From positions 1-64,000 of the forward strand of contig BGZK01002065.1 in NCBI GenBank assembly GCA_005406025.1: a stretch of 64,000 bases of DNA, given 5' to 3'. Made by a program: the position numbers and the translations under genes. Below are positions 1-11,502 of this stretch, in pieces. The stretch comes from Eumeta japonica (Eukaryota > Arthropoda > Insecta > Lepidoptera > Psychidae). Below the pieces are notes generated by a model. The model did not search any database. It was not told the origin of the DNA and saw nothing but the letters and a program-made list of their open reading frames with translations. Position 1 is the first letter of the stretch. Each line of letters begins with the position of its first letter.

Positions 1-198
1 AAAAAAAATTTAAACCCCCAAAATGACATTAATACATTGTTATACAACATAAAATTGAAGAGAAAGCTTCAAGCATATAATTTTCTCATGTGTGCTGAAC
101 ACACACTCCTCAGATTTTTATATTATACCTACATAAATAAAAACTATCTTTTTTGTGATGTCTTATTTATGGTCAATAAGTTTTACTTTTTAAATTTT

Positions 199-204
199 TT
201 TATT
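199..204 (-). promoter_or_regulatory. Candidate polyadenylation signal for HtrA2
   Basis: AATAAA on the minus strand about 290 bases past the HtrA2 stop codon. The region is AT-rich, so chance occurrence is quite possible. Nothing else is seen in bases 1-495. Confidence 0.25.
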
Positions 205-495
205 AATCCTATCTAACCCATACATTTTATTTTAGCTAACCATATTTTTTTAAATTCGTCCTATGTAAACTTGTCTATTACAAACACATATCTAACTGAT
301 TGATATTTATAGTAGATAAATGATCTAGAATTATATATTCCCTATATATTCCAAGTTTAGATAGCTATATAACATAACTATTTGTCAATTTGAATATCAA
401 CAATGCGCGTAAGGCGAATTGAAATAACAATTATCATATTATCAAATATTTTTTACATGAATATCCATTATTATTGGTATATCTACAAATGATCG

Positions 496-661
496 TCAAT
501 GATGTTCCGGAGTCAGTGTGAGCTTTAATTTAGCTTTGCCTCGCACTACGTCTAATCGCAGCGCGCCGGTGCTGCCCTCTAGCGCCGGGTACGCGTCGGT
601 GGCTGAGTAGACCGGCTTCCCGTCTATGGCCGTCACGATATCTCCAGGCTGCAGGCCACCG
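496..661 (-). CDS. HtrA2: HtrA2 exon 7: end of PDZ domain and stop codon
   Basis: Begins after the acceptor TTATTACAG and reads [20 protein letters not shown], ending TLTPEHH and a TGA at 496-498. GC-rich third positions stand out from the AT-rich flanks, as in the other coding exons. Confidence 0.92.
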
Positions 662-783
662 CTGTAATAATTTAAAAAAATTACCTTACTTCACATGTAA
701 CATATATCTGAGACGAGATTACACACTCTGAGATGTACATAAAATAAGATTTGAATTATTTGCATGCTCACACAAGGCTTATA

Positions 784-843
<60 letters not shown>

Positions 844-3800
844 GCCTGTTAAAAAATTATGGCAAAACATAAGGCAATAAATTGTGGTTTATCAGTATTT
901 GGTAATAATGTGGATAATATTTGTTTCTAAAAATTGGATATGAAAATATTGGTCGTTCTCATTTATACATATTTGACATTATAGATTGAATGCAGTTTAT
1001 TTGAGAATAAAAACAAGAATAATCCTTATCATAAAATTCAAGTGCTTTGCAATAAAAATTAATTTCGCACATAAAAATATTTCAAAAATAATAATTCAAG
1101 CAGAGCATTGTTTTTGTTTCATTTATTTGTTCATCTTTTAATCTGCCTGAACATGCTAAATCTACCAGAAAGCATATATTAATAATTTCTACAATAATAG
1201 TTACATTCATCATTTAGTATAGAATATTGTGTAGTAAAGAATATTTTCTGTCAGCATATTTTTTTACAAGAGTTCCAAAAATGGCGTTGCATGGGAACAG
1301 GTGTAAGGATATATTTAAGTCCGTACAAGAAGAATCAGCAATGAAACCTAATATAATTTAAAAATATCTCATACAATATCAGTTATGCCTGCACATGAAT
1401 TTTAAAATACCCTTGTGAATCATTATGTCCCCTACATAAAATTATTCTGCTTAAGTAAAATTCAGCCTTCTAAGTATTGATTTGTCAATGGCATGATAGT
1501 ATTACCAATAATAAAAACAGACTCTGTATTTTGCAATCCTATTGTAATACTAACAGATGAGCAGGCGATCCGACGATCACCTTCCACACGAGGATGCCGT
1601 GCTCGATGTCTGCAGCTAGCTGACAATAAAATTCCATTTTTAAAATGCTCCGTGGTAAATTGAAATTGGGCCTAAACTTTAAAAAGGTTAAGAGTCCTGT
1701 AAAATGTTAAAAATTGTCTATTTAATTTTCTATTTAGGATAAGTATTTACAAGCATATGAAATAAATAATAAACATACTAATAAGATAGGCATATTCTTG
1801 ATAAGTAAACTCATACAGATTTCCAGATATAGAATTATGTTAACATTTTTCACCAGGGTTAATTTAAAAATCTATTTTATATACGTGCAAAATTGAATAT
1901 GTGTAACAGAATGAAAAAATCTTTAAAAATTTATTAATCATTTTATACAGATGAAAACTTTCTAGACAAACTATTATTCCTTTTGGGTTAACATGAAGGG
2001 TTTTATCGAAAAGCTCTAAATTAATTACCGAAATAAGAATACCAAGATAGAATCAGATATGCTTAGATTAAGAAAAAAAGTGGTCACCTCTGGATTTCTC
2101 ATCCGAAGCTCCATAAGTATATTATTGGTGAGGGACAGCATCGTGATGCCCAGATACCGACGCGACACCGGCGGAGATTTACCGCGTCCTAAAATATATT
2201 ACAATGTTGAACATAAAAAACATATCTCATATGCGTTTATAGATTATACACACTAAAAACATAATTAAAACAGTAGCAATATAATAGATTTGATAAGCCG
2301 TGAGGAATAGGCCATATATAATATGAAAAGGAGCAGCTCAGAGTTCTGCATCTCTGCCAAAGTGAAACACTTTGTAGAATTAATTTTTCAATTTAGAAAA
2401 ATTACATTTTTTTTAAATTTAAACATAAAATATAAGTTGAAAGATACACAACGCAGTTATGAAGACTGCCGACAGAAGTGAAAACTTAGAACTATTTTTT
2501 TTTATATTGAAATTAATTATTTGATCATAAATTAAAAGTACTTAAATTAGAATGGTTTTAACATCTATAGGCACTCCAAGCAACAATCATATTTATTTTC
2601 ATAAGGTTTATTTATTACCAAAACACACGAGCTGCGCAAGCCCAATATTAAACATAAATACAACTTAATTAACATAATAACGAATATGCATTTTTGTTAT
2701 CTTTTTAGCATATGGTCAAATTATATCTTGGTTGTGATATTTATTCATAACTGTTCTATTATGGAAAACACATCAATATTATTAAAATTATTCATGGGTG
2801 TAAAAATATCTGGTTGCATGCAAATATCACATATTCTTCTTTATTGATAAAAGTCATATGCAAATATAAGTCTCATTTCGCTTTAGTTATAAGATTTTCC
2901 AATAGATAGAAATACCTATTTATTATTAAACATATAATTCAAATTAATTATAGAGTGAAAAATAAATAAAACTACTCAGTAATTTTATTATGCGGTTATT
3001 TCTACTCATTATGCGGTTATTTTTCTAATACTCTATATGAAATACAAGTTGAACTTATGAAACATCGTCTACATTTTATATTATTAGCTCCACCTGTACG
3101 ATGTAAATAAAAAAATTATTGTTAGCATTAGTCGTCACGTGACCATATCGCTCACGACTTCAATGAAATTGCTCTCCATCCAAACCAGCCTATAGAAGTT
3201 TTCGCTTCAAAAATCAGCAGGGACAATATATTTTAGCTTCTCTAGAGATCAGAAGGTGGGTCAAATTAATTATAAACCAATCAATTTTTCATAGTTTTGT
3301 TAGTTAGTTCTGACTATAATATCATAAAAAATGTATTATATTTATTTAAGAATAAGTATTTAAGATATACAAACATAATAAATGTAGTCATTAAAAGAAA
3401 TTTAATTGGTTTTTCTTAAAGTAAATTATATATGTTAACATATGTATAAATGTGAGACTTGAATAGTGAAAGAGTGTATATATTTAGTTAGTTTGTTTAC
3501 AAATTGGTAAAAATGTTGAAAGGAGATTTAATGGATGAGATAAAGTGAATGGGGCCTTGCTTTGCTATTAAGAACAGTAAAAGTGTCTCATGACAAGTGT
3601 TAGCTTCAGCTAGTTTGGCTAGCAATAATGTGGTGGTAATCCCTACTCTATGTATGGTAGTAGAAGTTAGGTATGGCAGAATAAAGTTAATGTACAATCA
3701 ATGCAGTGGAGACGTGATCCTTGCATAGCAGAATGGAGCTTTTTTGGAAAATAGATGTAGAAACATTATATCAAAGAGCAATATAGCATGAAAGATATAG

Positions 3801-6800
3801 TTACTAGAGTTAAAAAAGTATCATTGCAGTGGTTTGGTCAACTGGAAAGGATAAATGAAAATAAACTGACAAAACAAACCTATAGAGTGAATATTGTGCT
3901 TGAAGGTCGGCAAAAGTCGCCATAGAAATTCATGCAGACTAAATTGGTGACATATTAAAAAAGGGTCAAATTTTAAGCACACAGAAACCATGAGCTTGCA
4001 TGAAACAATTGATAGCTATCAAAAAAGCAAAAGAAATATGCAAAAATTGTGGCATGTGAAATTATTTGATTTCTGCCACCCTCCTGGGAAATAGATGTGA
4101 CTTTCTAGAAAACAAAAAGATTATCTTGCTCCAGCAAGAAAATCTTGATGATAAAATGAGATGAAATGTTATATATATGTAGTATAGTTTCTTGCTGCGA
4201 AAATAGACTGCTCTCTTACTGAATAAGAGACCATTCTTAACTAAATGCTTTGTTGTGGGTGTCCAATATGTGCAAATTTTGATAATGACTTGTAGTACTG
4301 TAAAATAAGCTACCGATAGCCTACTATTAGTCTATTTATCTAGTCACATTACAATATTACAAATATATTCCCTGACTACAAAACTTTTGTTTTGGAAGTT
4401 ATTGGTTTTGAATTCAATCTTAAGCTAAAAGTATTTATAGATTATCTTTGCTGAAGAATCGCACAGATCCAGGTGATCGCATTACATTTATGTGACATTG
4501 ATTTCTTAATTAAAACAAAAGAAAAAAAATTGGAAATAAATATACATTTGTTCAAAACAAATAAATATACATACGTTTCTCGAGAAAATCCTTCACATAA
4601 TCAATAGGTATCGCAAAGGATATCCCTGAAGTCACCTTCATACTGTTGATACCAATCGCTTCACCATCCAAGTTGACTAGAGGACCACCAGAGTTACCAA
4701 AAGTGATAGGTGCATCCGTTTGAATGTACGACATGTCTTTACCTGTCAAATAATGTATAGTCACAATGGGATTTTGATAGACTTACAGAGGTAACCCATT
4801 TTTAATCATATTTATAAATTGTCAATGTAAAAATTTGAAATAATTCTAAATTGATATCATAGTTGTTTCACAATTCATTACTTTCAGTATTCATTTAATG
4901 TCTAGTTTTTAGTACAGAACTGAAATTTGGTATTATAAACTGGTAACCCTAAACCAATAACGACTTTTTAAAAAAAATTCTTAAACCAGCTTGTACTGTG
5001 ATTGAGAAATGAAGAAAATCAAAAAGCTTATAAGAAAGGCTTTTTGGAAAAGCAAGTTTAAAAACCTTCCTTTTTAGAAACTTCCAGATACGAGAGAAAA
5101 GCATGAGTCTTTCCAAAAAAAAAGTCTCCAATCTAATTATTGCACCATAACATATTACAAAAAATCCCAATGCGACTTTATTATTATAATAAAAAATGTA
5201 ATACTGCACTTTCTGGAAGATTTATGAAGCAATGTTTTTAAAATTAAAATAATAGTAAAACAAATTTATAGCACATAATAATAAAAAAAAAATGTACTGT
5301 ATAATAAATTAAAATAACAATTCTCAGTGATGCTGTTACATTTTTTTCAAAACTATAAGTAATAAAAACACTGTAAATAGTAACCCTGAGGCCCAATTTT
5401 CTATACGTAGAACTGATAAATTGCACACCGCCACCTGTCAGTGCTAATGGGCTCCCCATCGCAACCACCTGCCATCATTGCGGAATATACATCATAACAG
5501 GTTAATCTATGTGACTATTGTAGAGAAACAAACTATGTTAATTCATTTTTAACAAAATAATATCTGGAACATTGTAGTAACTAATTGAAAGGTCCCTGAG
5601 TGGTACTGGTTTATATTACTTAGGCATAGTATAGCTTTAAACGTAACTAAGGAGTTGAAAGTTAGTATTGCAATAAACGTCACTTATTCTAACATTAATT
5701 TTTATGAAACTCATTTATAGACAAATGAAAACAAGCCATCTTTTTAGAGATTAGTGTTAAAGAATTTTCAATAATCAAATAAATTTGTCATCGCATAACT
5801 AGTATTCAATATATATTTTATATACTGGTTTCAGATATGGTTATGGATATAAAATTATTTCGGATTATCCGCTAGTTTCGGATAGTTTCGGTTACGGATG
5901 TTAGATTTAAAGAATTATAAAAGTAAAATAAAAATTAGAAGATAAATGATTTGACTTCATTACTAGAATATCATTTGGCTTTACAATCAGTCACGAGTGT
6001 GTAATGCTCCGAAATAAGCATGGTCCATTAACTTATTCTTCAGTGAATCTGCAGCATAGAAAGTTGAGCATATGTCTTCAATCCCACTCTCAAACATAAT
6101 GAAACCAATTGCTCCCAGGTATGATATTAAAGTGCAATGATGATGGTAAAAAAGAAAATATTACTGAAGCCCGAGAGCATAATTAAAATGAATTTAGTAT
6201 TCGTACAGGAAGAATGGCTATCAAAAACACTTGTTTTAAGTTGTCCACAGAAAAGGTATAATCTTAGTCAGATAAAATTTCTTCCTAAAGTTGATTGTTA
6301 TGCTACTGAAGATATACTAATAATTTCGTGTATGTTCTACAGATTTTTTTGTGGATGGAAAACCAATTGCGCTTCGGCAAGACATAGTTGCAAAAAAATG
6401 GTTTAAGTTACATAAATTTTGTAAGCCTTGTCATGTCGAAAGCTGCAATAATACTTTAAAAGCATGTGCTGTTATTAAAGATGTCAATCACGGTAAACAA
6501 GAAGTAGACACATGCAAAAGAAGAGACAACTGCAGAAGAAGAAGACGAAAAAAGTATAGCTGTTGTAGACAGCGATTCATTTGATGAGGTAAATATTAAC
6601 TTTGAAATATTTTCAAATTATTTATAGAATTTGTGAATTACAAAAGTCAAAAATATTTTATCTAATATAACAAACTGATATTCCTTCAATAACTTTAATA
6701 TACAATCATTATAATAGTGTTACTGTAAATAATGAAAATTTTTGAGAAAAGTTTGGTAAATGTTATTTTAATTTGTAATAGTAAATATTTCTTTTTGTAA

Positions 6801-9800
6801 TTCATAAGCATGTCTTTATAGCAATCGAGCAAAGTTATGACAAAACTATGACGTTTTGAAGTTATTTAAAATTCTATAATTATAATTTCATATTTTTTTC
6901 TCAATGTCTATTTCTTATAGCGTATTACTATCCACAATCTTTTGGTTTGAGGAAGTGTAAAAATCTTCACGACGAAAGATACCCGGCCACGCGACCTAGA
7001 GACCGGTATGTGGGATTTTACCACTAAAAAGCACCCCGGGTGACTCTACTTTAACGCGTATTTCCGGCCCGGAATAATACGCGTTGACGGGCGGGTGATG
7101 CGACAACAAACAAAGTTTGGGGACGCGTCGCGTGGGAAAAGAATTATTGATTATTGACTAGGCATACCGGCTGAGAGGAGATAGATTTATTAAATCGGGT
7201 TATTATAATTTATTTTGATGGCCTCCACGAGCGAGGCGTGCTCAACAAGGCATAATAATTTTTCCGTCGGGTTCGCGGCGGCACGGAATTTTTTAGCGAG
7301 GATCATGAGCTCGCTGGTGTCAATAACGGTGATTATTGACATCAGCTGACTCAGATCGTCAGCGGATGTAGCAGAGTTCTTTGCGGCGGCAGGCGTTACG
7401 CGGTCCAGCCGCCGCTCGAGCATAGCTTGAATGCCGCCGAGACTGCGCAGATGCCTCGAGGCACGGCCTTCGGTGGAGGGGGTCTCTTTGAGCACGCGGG
7501 CATCCAAGGTAGTTGGCCGTATGGCTTGTTTGCACAGGACACAGGCGGGAGGACCGTCTGTGTCCACATTGCGCATTGCGCTGTGCCATGGTCACCCAGG
7601 CATTTCACGCAGCGCAGAATGATAGCAGTAACGGGACGAGTGCCCGTAGGACTGGCAGTTGTGACACTGCCCGGTAAGGCGCGTTTGGGCTGCTCCGCTT
7701 TGATCGCCGGAGAGGGAGCATACGCCCTGATTTTGAAGAAGGCAGTCGCTTATCGTTGGCCTCGCCGTGCCGGAGACCAAAACTAAGTCGAGGGGTTGAA
7801 ATCGGTTCAGTATTCGGCGCACCGACTGAACCGGAAGGTTTTGGGCAACGAGGTCTTCTCTTGACCCGTCAACTGGTATTCCTTAGGACTCCCCTAAGGA
7901 CTACCCGGATTTCCCGCTCCTCTTTAAGGGAGTAGGTATGAAATTTAAACTTGTAACAGACTAACAAGTTTTGCAGATTATCCACAATCTTATAGGAAAT
8001 TGGACAACACCGAGTGCTTAGTTTAGTTTTCGCTTTGACATCCAGAAAAGCTTACAAGCCATTGGAATACAGGTCATTAGCTTCAACATTAGTCACCCCA
8101 AAAAAATAGTTTTTAGTGGGTAAAAATAACCCAGTCTGAAGGTCGCGTGACCGGGTATCTTTAATCCGAGATTTTCATTACCGATGCAAAAAAGAACTAG
8201 ACACTCTATAAAAAAAGTAAATGTTATGTTTTTGATGAATCCACTCCTTCAAAAGTTATTGCAGGTTTAAAGTCAATCCATGAATTTTTAAAAGGTTTTG
8301 TAATTTTATGTGAAAATATCAAATTTTTCAAAATATTTTATTTAATAATATTTTGTGGAAATTGTTCAAGCCACTTAAAACGATTTTTGATAGAGAAAAT
8401 AATATCCTATTTTTTTATATGCTTTTGATATAATCAATTCAACTCACTTGAGGCATTTCTACAATAATGTTTTATTATATTTAAAAGAAACATGAAATAA
8501 ACCATCATTTTATAAAAACATTAATACCACCTGAATGCATTTAAACATTAAAATATCAGAGTTTATTACATTTGTGGTTTAGATTTTTTTAAATACTAAG
8601 CAAACGTAAGTCCTATTACTTTGGATGTCTTAAGCAAATAAAAAGTCTCATTTAAACACTAATATATATTAAAAACAGGATTTTGACTGATTGTAGTTTG
8701 AATGTTTTCAGTTTAACTATGACTAGACGACTTTATTAATTGCGTTGCAGTCATATATCTCATTCAGGTTATAAAAATAGCTTACAAACCCACTCGCCAG
8801 GGCGAATATCAGCAGATGAACCCAGCTTCATGGTAGGTAGTCCTTTGACTGGTATACGGAGAGTGGCAAGATCCGATTTCATGTCTACATCCTCCACGAA
8901 ACCTGTGTGAGTAGATCCATCCTGGAAATGTAAAACGATACTGCTTTATATAACAAATACAAATATCATTTTAAGTATTTAGAACTAGGAGCAATAAAAA
9001 TAAATATTTATGAAGGAAATATACTGTTTCTCGAGATACAATTGCATTTTAAAATAATGCACAAGTGTGATACATTTCTGATTTAAAAAATATAAAGGTA
9101 TAAATTACTAATATACATAGCTTATTCAATTTTTATTTTGTAGAAAATATTTTTTTTTTATTTTCCAAATAGTCACTGAAAAATTTTAAAATATAATATG
9201 TTTGTAAGAGATGTAACATATAAAAACAGGTGACATGAAGAATTATATTATGTAGATACTCCTTATGGACATATCTGTGCTATTAAGTGACCAATGTAGC
9301 TTACAGAATCAGTAAGTTGAAATGGTCACGGGCAGTCAACATTGCTTATAGAATTAAGGCTGCCATCCGTCTGGGTTTTCCCGGAGTTGTCCTAGTTTGG
9401 AAGACGTCCAGGGAGCGTCTGGGCAGGGTTTAAATTGTAGTCTGGGTTTTCGATCAGATCTGTTCCCATAATTTATGTAAATAAAAACTATGGATTAGGT
9501 ATTTCACCGCATGCGCTGCCGACGCTATTTAACTACGAGAGCGTCGAGCGGGGTTGGGCGCGCTTGACCGACGCAAGGCGTGATCTGGTGAATGGCGATT
9601 TGTTTCAGTGTTTATTTATTTGGGTACATTAAGTGTTACCAAAAAGCTCAAATTAATAATGTAGTAATTTAAGTTTCAAATTTAAAGACATTTTAATGTT
9701 ATTACTTTAAAAGTTGCCAAATAATTAAGTATAGTTTAATTTGATTTATAATATTGATTTAATTTAGTTACATATATCTATGGATGAAAATGACAAATTG

Positions 9801-10862
9801 TGTTTTCTTTCTTGAAACATAAAGCAATAAACATGTAAGGCTATTAAAATTGTTCCTTAGTATAAGTTATTATAACTCTTTGAATCTAACATTAAGTTGT
9901 TTCAAAACTAAATATTGTAAATTATATGGAAAAATAAAAAGTTAAACAAGTTTTCATTTAATTTTATTAACTGAGTAACTAATATTGGGTTTGTTTATTT
10001 TTTATTTAATACCTAAGCTAAGAAGGTTAAAAAATAAAGCAAAATTACCAATCATTTTTGTGTTGTCACAAGAACAATTAAACACACTATTTCATGCAAC
10101 AAAAGAGGCTTAAAATTAAAGTTTTCTTCTATCAAGTAAGGTGTAAAATATATTTTAATCAAGATGTAAGTGAATGAAAAAAGTATTGAAATGTCCGGGG
10201 TCAAAGCTCCAAAATCCAGGGAACTTATGCTTCCAGTCCTGAGGGGCAGGTTTTAGAAATGGCAAACCTACATAGAACTAATACTACTAATAGCCACTGA
10301 GAAAGTTACTCGAGCGGCGACCATAATGCAAATGTCGCAGAACAGAAAGGCCACCCACTATATGGAATGAATGGTTATCATAATATACACATACCATTAG
10401 TTTAACGTGCACTGTTGAATGAGGTTTATTGGCTACGACGTGCGCGTTGGTAAGGATCAGACCATCTTCTTTGACAATAAACCCAGAGCCGTTTGAAACA
10501 GACAACCGCTCTCCGGTAAAAACGTCCACGCGTCGTCCGTCTTTTATTTCTATATAAACAACAGCCGGAGCTGATATTGCTACCACATCAGCTATGAAGT
10601 TGTATTTCTCCCGCCTGCCATTCAAATTGTCCGAACTGCGAGTAGCAGCAGATACTCTTTCCTTCAAACCTACCCATCCTATAACGCCCGCTGTCACTAC
10701 TAAAACGTTTTTAAATAGAGAAAACCTTGATTCAGAATTATTTTCATGTCGCCTAAAGTTATCGGTTAATTTACTGATACATCTATGATTAACGTTTATC
10801 ACCGGTCGAACTTTTAAACTATTGATTAGTACACTTCTCATCACAGACATTTTATTATGCAA
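496..10862 (-). CDS. HtrA2: HtrA2/Omi mitochondrial serine protease, seven exons
   Basis: Trypsin-like serine protease of the HtrA family, expected in the mitochondrial intermembrane space for protein quality control and, once processed, apoptosis. Coding exons are 10395-10862, 8790-8921, 5385-5468, 4575-4742, 2088-2188, 1555-1619 and 496-661. Visible in order: basic N-terminus, one membrane segment (about residues 51-66), protease domain with His141 (LTNAHVV), Asp173 (KSDLATL) and Ser near 246 (FGNSGGPLV), then a C-terminal PDZ domain ([27 protein letters not shown]). Length is about 394 residues, somewhat short for the family. All introns have GT-AG ends. The exons sum to 1184 nt, one short of a multiple of three; the shortfall is at the third/fourth exon junction. 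Start may be residue 1 or the Met at residue 5. An Ala-Ala-Thr-Arg at 72-75 follows the membrane segment where an IAP-binding tetrapeptide would sit, but the match is weak. Confidence 0.93.
785..840. repeat. (TA)n microsatellite
   Basis: About 28 uninterrupted TA units in an HtrA2 intron. The rest of the introns at 662-1554 and 1620-2087 is plain AT-rich sequence. Confidence 0.95.
1555..1619 (-). CDS. HtrA2: HtrA2 exon 6: PDZ domain
   Basis: A short 65-bp exon with acceptor TTGTCAG and donor GTTAGT, reading [19 protein letters not shown] and AHL. The last codon is completed by the first base of exon 7, giving AHLGGLQPGD, a canonical HtrA PDZ segment. Confidence 0.92.
2088..2188 (-). CDS. HtrA2: HtrA2 exon 5: start of the PDZ domain
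   Basis: A 101-bp exon with acceptor TTTTAG and donor GTGACC. It reads [19 protein letters not shown] and on to LRMRNPE. The RRYLGI(T/M)ML motif is the beta strand opening the HtrA2 PDZ domain. It ends in phase 0. Confidence 0.92.
3515..4160 (+). pseudogene. RTE-like LINE reverse transcriptase, C-terminal remnant
   Basis: Broken reading of the C-terminal part of an insect RTE-type LINE polyprotein. Pieces in shifting frames resemble the usual series: a segment near 3650 reading SMYGSRS, then around 3820-3900 [18 protein letters not shown], then a degraded KGR-type segment and an end resembling the ...LLGNRCDF terminus near 4080-4105. Many stops and frameshifts interrupt it. It sits in the HtrA2 intron between exons 4 and 5 and matches better-preserved copies at 31905 and 34996. 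The remaining intron (2189-3514, 4160-4574) shows nothing recognisable. Confidence 0.65.
4575..4742 (-). CDS. HtrA2: HtrA2 exon 4: catalytic Ser
   Basis: A 168-bp exon with acceptor TTTGACAG and donor GTATGT. It encodes [19 protein letters not shown] with the nucleophilic Ser in GNSGG, then [17 protein letters not shown]. It ends in phase 1, and the next exon completes an Arg codon. Confidence 0.93.
5385..5468 (-). CDS. HtrA2: HtrA2 exon 3, with a phase problem at its donor
   Basis: Begins in phase 0 with [10 protein letters not shown], typical of HtrA proteases, and ends with STYRKLGLR. Between these, the usual Asn-Thr-(Val/Ile)-Thr-x-Gly stretch is replaced by TGGGVQF. The only good donor (GTTACT after AGG) leaves phase 0, while exon 4 needs one preceding base to read [11 protein letters not shown]. 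One extra G in the three-G run at 5384-5386 would reconcile them. Either a sequence error, a recent deletion, or unusual splicing. Confidence 0.8.
5985..6590. other. Unclassified possible transposon debris in HtrA2 intron
   Basis: On the minus strand near 5987-6121 a short reading includes [20 protein letters not shown], which looks protein-like. On the plus strand 6350-6584 encodes a Lys/Arg/Cys-rich peptide with an overlapping acidic reading just before a GTAAAT. I do not recognise either; both could be pieces of one decayed mobile element. Sequence around them (5469-5985, 6590-6974) is AT-rich and featureless. Confidence 0.25.
6975..8162. mobile_element. LINE gag-like segment bounded by inverted repeats
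   Basis: The left end (6975-6996) reads AAAGATACCCGGCCACGCGA followed by CC, and the right end (8141-8162) is its reverse complement with one mismatch. Similarity continues inward: a GGG(A/T)TTTTACC(C)ACTAAAAA segment followed by a GGGGTGAC-like block appears on both sides. Between them, on the minus strand, lies a broken Jockey-type gag (see 7190-7822). GC content is far above the flanks. Either two LINE 5' leaders meeting head to head after rearrangement, or a non-autonomous element that captured LINE sequence. Confidence 0.6.
7190..7822 (-). pseudogene. Jockey-clade LINE ORF1 (gag-like, CCHC zinc knuckles), broken
   Basis: Nucleic-acid-binding ORF1 of a Jockey-type non-LTR retrotransposon, decayed. 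Reading on the minus strand: 7822 to about 7600 gives [17 protein letters not shown], the zone before the zinc knuckles, then [16 protein letters not shown], a clean CX2CX4HX4C knuckle. After a frameshift near 7600, [11 protein letters not shown] gives a second knuckle. After another shift, PPACVLCK and GHTANYLGC form the third. The C-terminal region is carried by a frame ending at 7190. At least two frameshifts make it non-functional. No reverse transcriptase follows. Confidence 0.75.
8790..8921 (-). CDS. HtrA2: HtrA2 exon 2: catalytic Asp
   Basis: A 132-bp exon of 44 codons in phase 0 at both ends, bounded by an acceptor TTTCCAG and donor GTTTGT. It carries the block DMKSDLATL with the catalytic Asp (about residue 173) and the conserved [12 protein letters not shown] that precedes VVAMGSP in the next exon. 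Confidence 0.93.
9355..10270. mobile_element. Decayed hAT-like DNA element (non-coding)
   Basis: The left end (TAAGGCTGCCATCC...) and the reverse complement of the right end (TAGGTTTGCCATT...) are recognisably similar for about 60 bases (for example GTCCTAGTTTGGAAG against GGACTGGAAG). They are flanked by TATAGAAT (9347-9354) and CATAGAAC (10271-10278), which match at 6 of 8 positions. That is compatible with an old hAT-type 8-bp target duplication. The interior has no coding potential. It lies in the HtrA2 intron between exons 1 and 2. The remaining intron sequence at 8163-8789 and 8922-9346 shows nothing. Confidence 0.4.
10395..10862 (-). CDS. HtrA2: HtrA2 exon 1: leader, membrane segment, catalytic His
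   Basis: Encodes residues 1-156. The first 50 residues are rich in Arg, Lys, Ser and Asn with few acids, as expected for a mitochondrial presequence; residues 51-66 are hydrophobic. The conserved SNGSGFIV and LTNAHVV blocks carry the catalytic His141. The donor is ATG followed by GTATGT, phase 0, and joins exactly to the next exon (VHVKLM then DGSTHTGF). A second in-frame Met at residue 5 is an equally plausible start. Confidence 0.93.
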
Positions 10863-11502
10863 TTATTTAATTTTCCGAGATTAGAATAAACCCACGTAAA
10901 TGTGATAACGTAATAGCATATCTGAAGCTTTATTTTACAGTTTTATTTATGTTTGGGCAACATTTAAATATGTTATCGGGAAAAATAATTTGTAAGGTAT
11001 TAAGGGTTAGCTATGCAATTGTCACTATCAACGTCAGGGCCTAGCAACTCTAAATAAAATGAAAAAGCGACCTCCGTGATTTTAGCTCATAAATTAGGCT
11101 TTGACCATTTATAAATACTGCCCTCTAGCATATTAATTGTCAACTAGTAATAACATTTTGACAATGTTGCTATATTACGATATTTAGTTAAAATATTGTT
11201 TTATCTTAGAACAATAGTTATTTACATATAACCGTTTACTTTGTTCTAACTATTAACTTTATTGTCTATTTGACTGAAACAATTACTACAAAAAATTTCA
11301 AACATATTTTAGGTGCCTATTTTATAAAAAGAAATAAAAATATTTTTCTTAATGTTGGCAATAATTTACCATCTAGCCTGCTCGGTAATTGTACCACCTA
11401 CCTACTTTTATTGCTGCGTAAAATATCGTCCGAGTGAAATAGGTGTTAATTTGAAAAATATTTCAAGATTAATAATCGTTGCTTTTGTAATCAAAAGATC
11501 AA

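Noticed and set aside
7359..7786. Several overlapping frames on both strands
   Set aside because: Only the minus-strand readings with zinc knuckles make sense; the plus-strand frames are shadows of the LINE gag.
6929..7991. TATCCACAATCTT direct repeats as a LINE target duplication
   Set aside because: The right inverted repeat of the same unit lies outside this interval, so the duplication does not define a consistent insertion.
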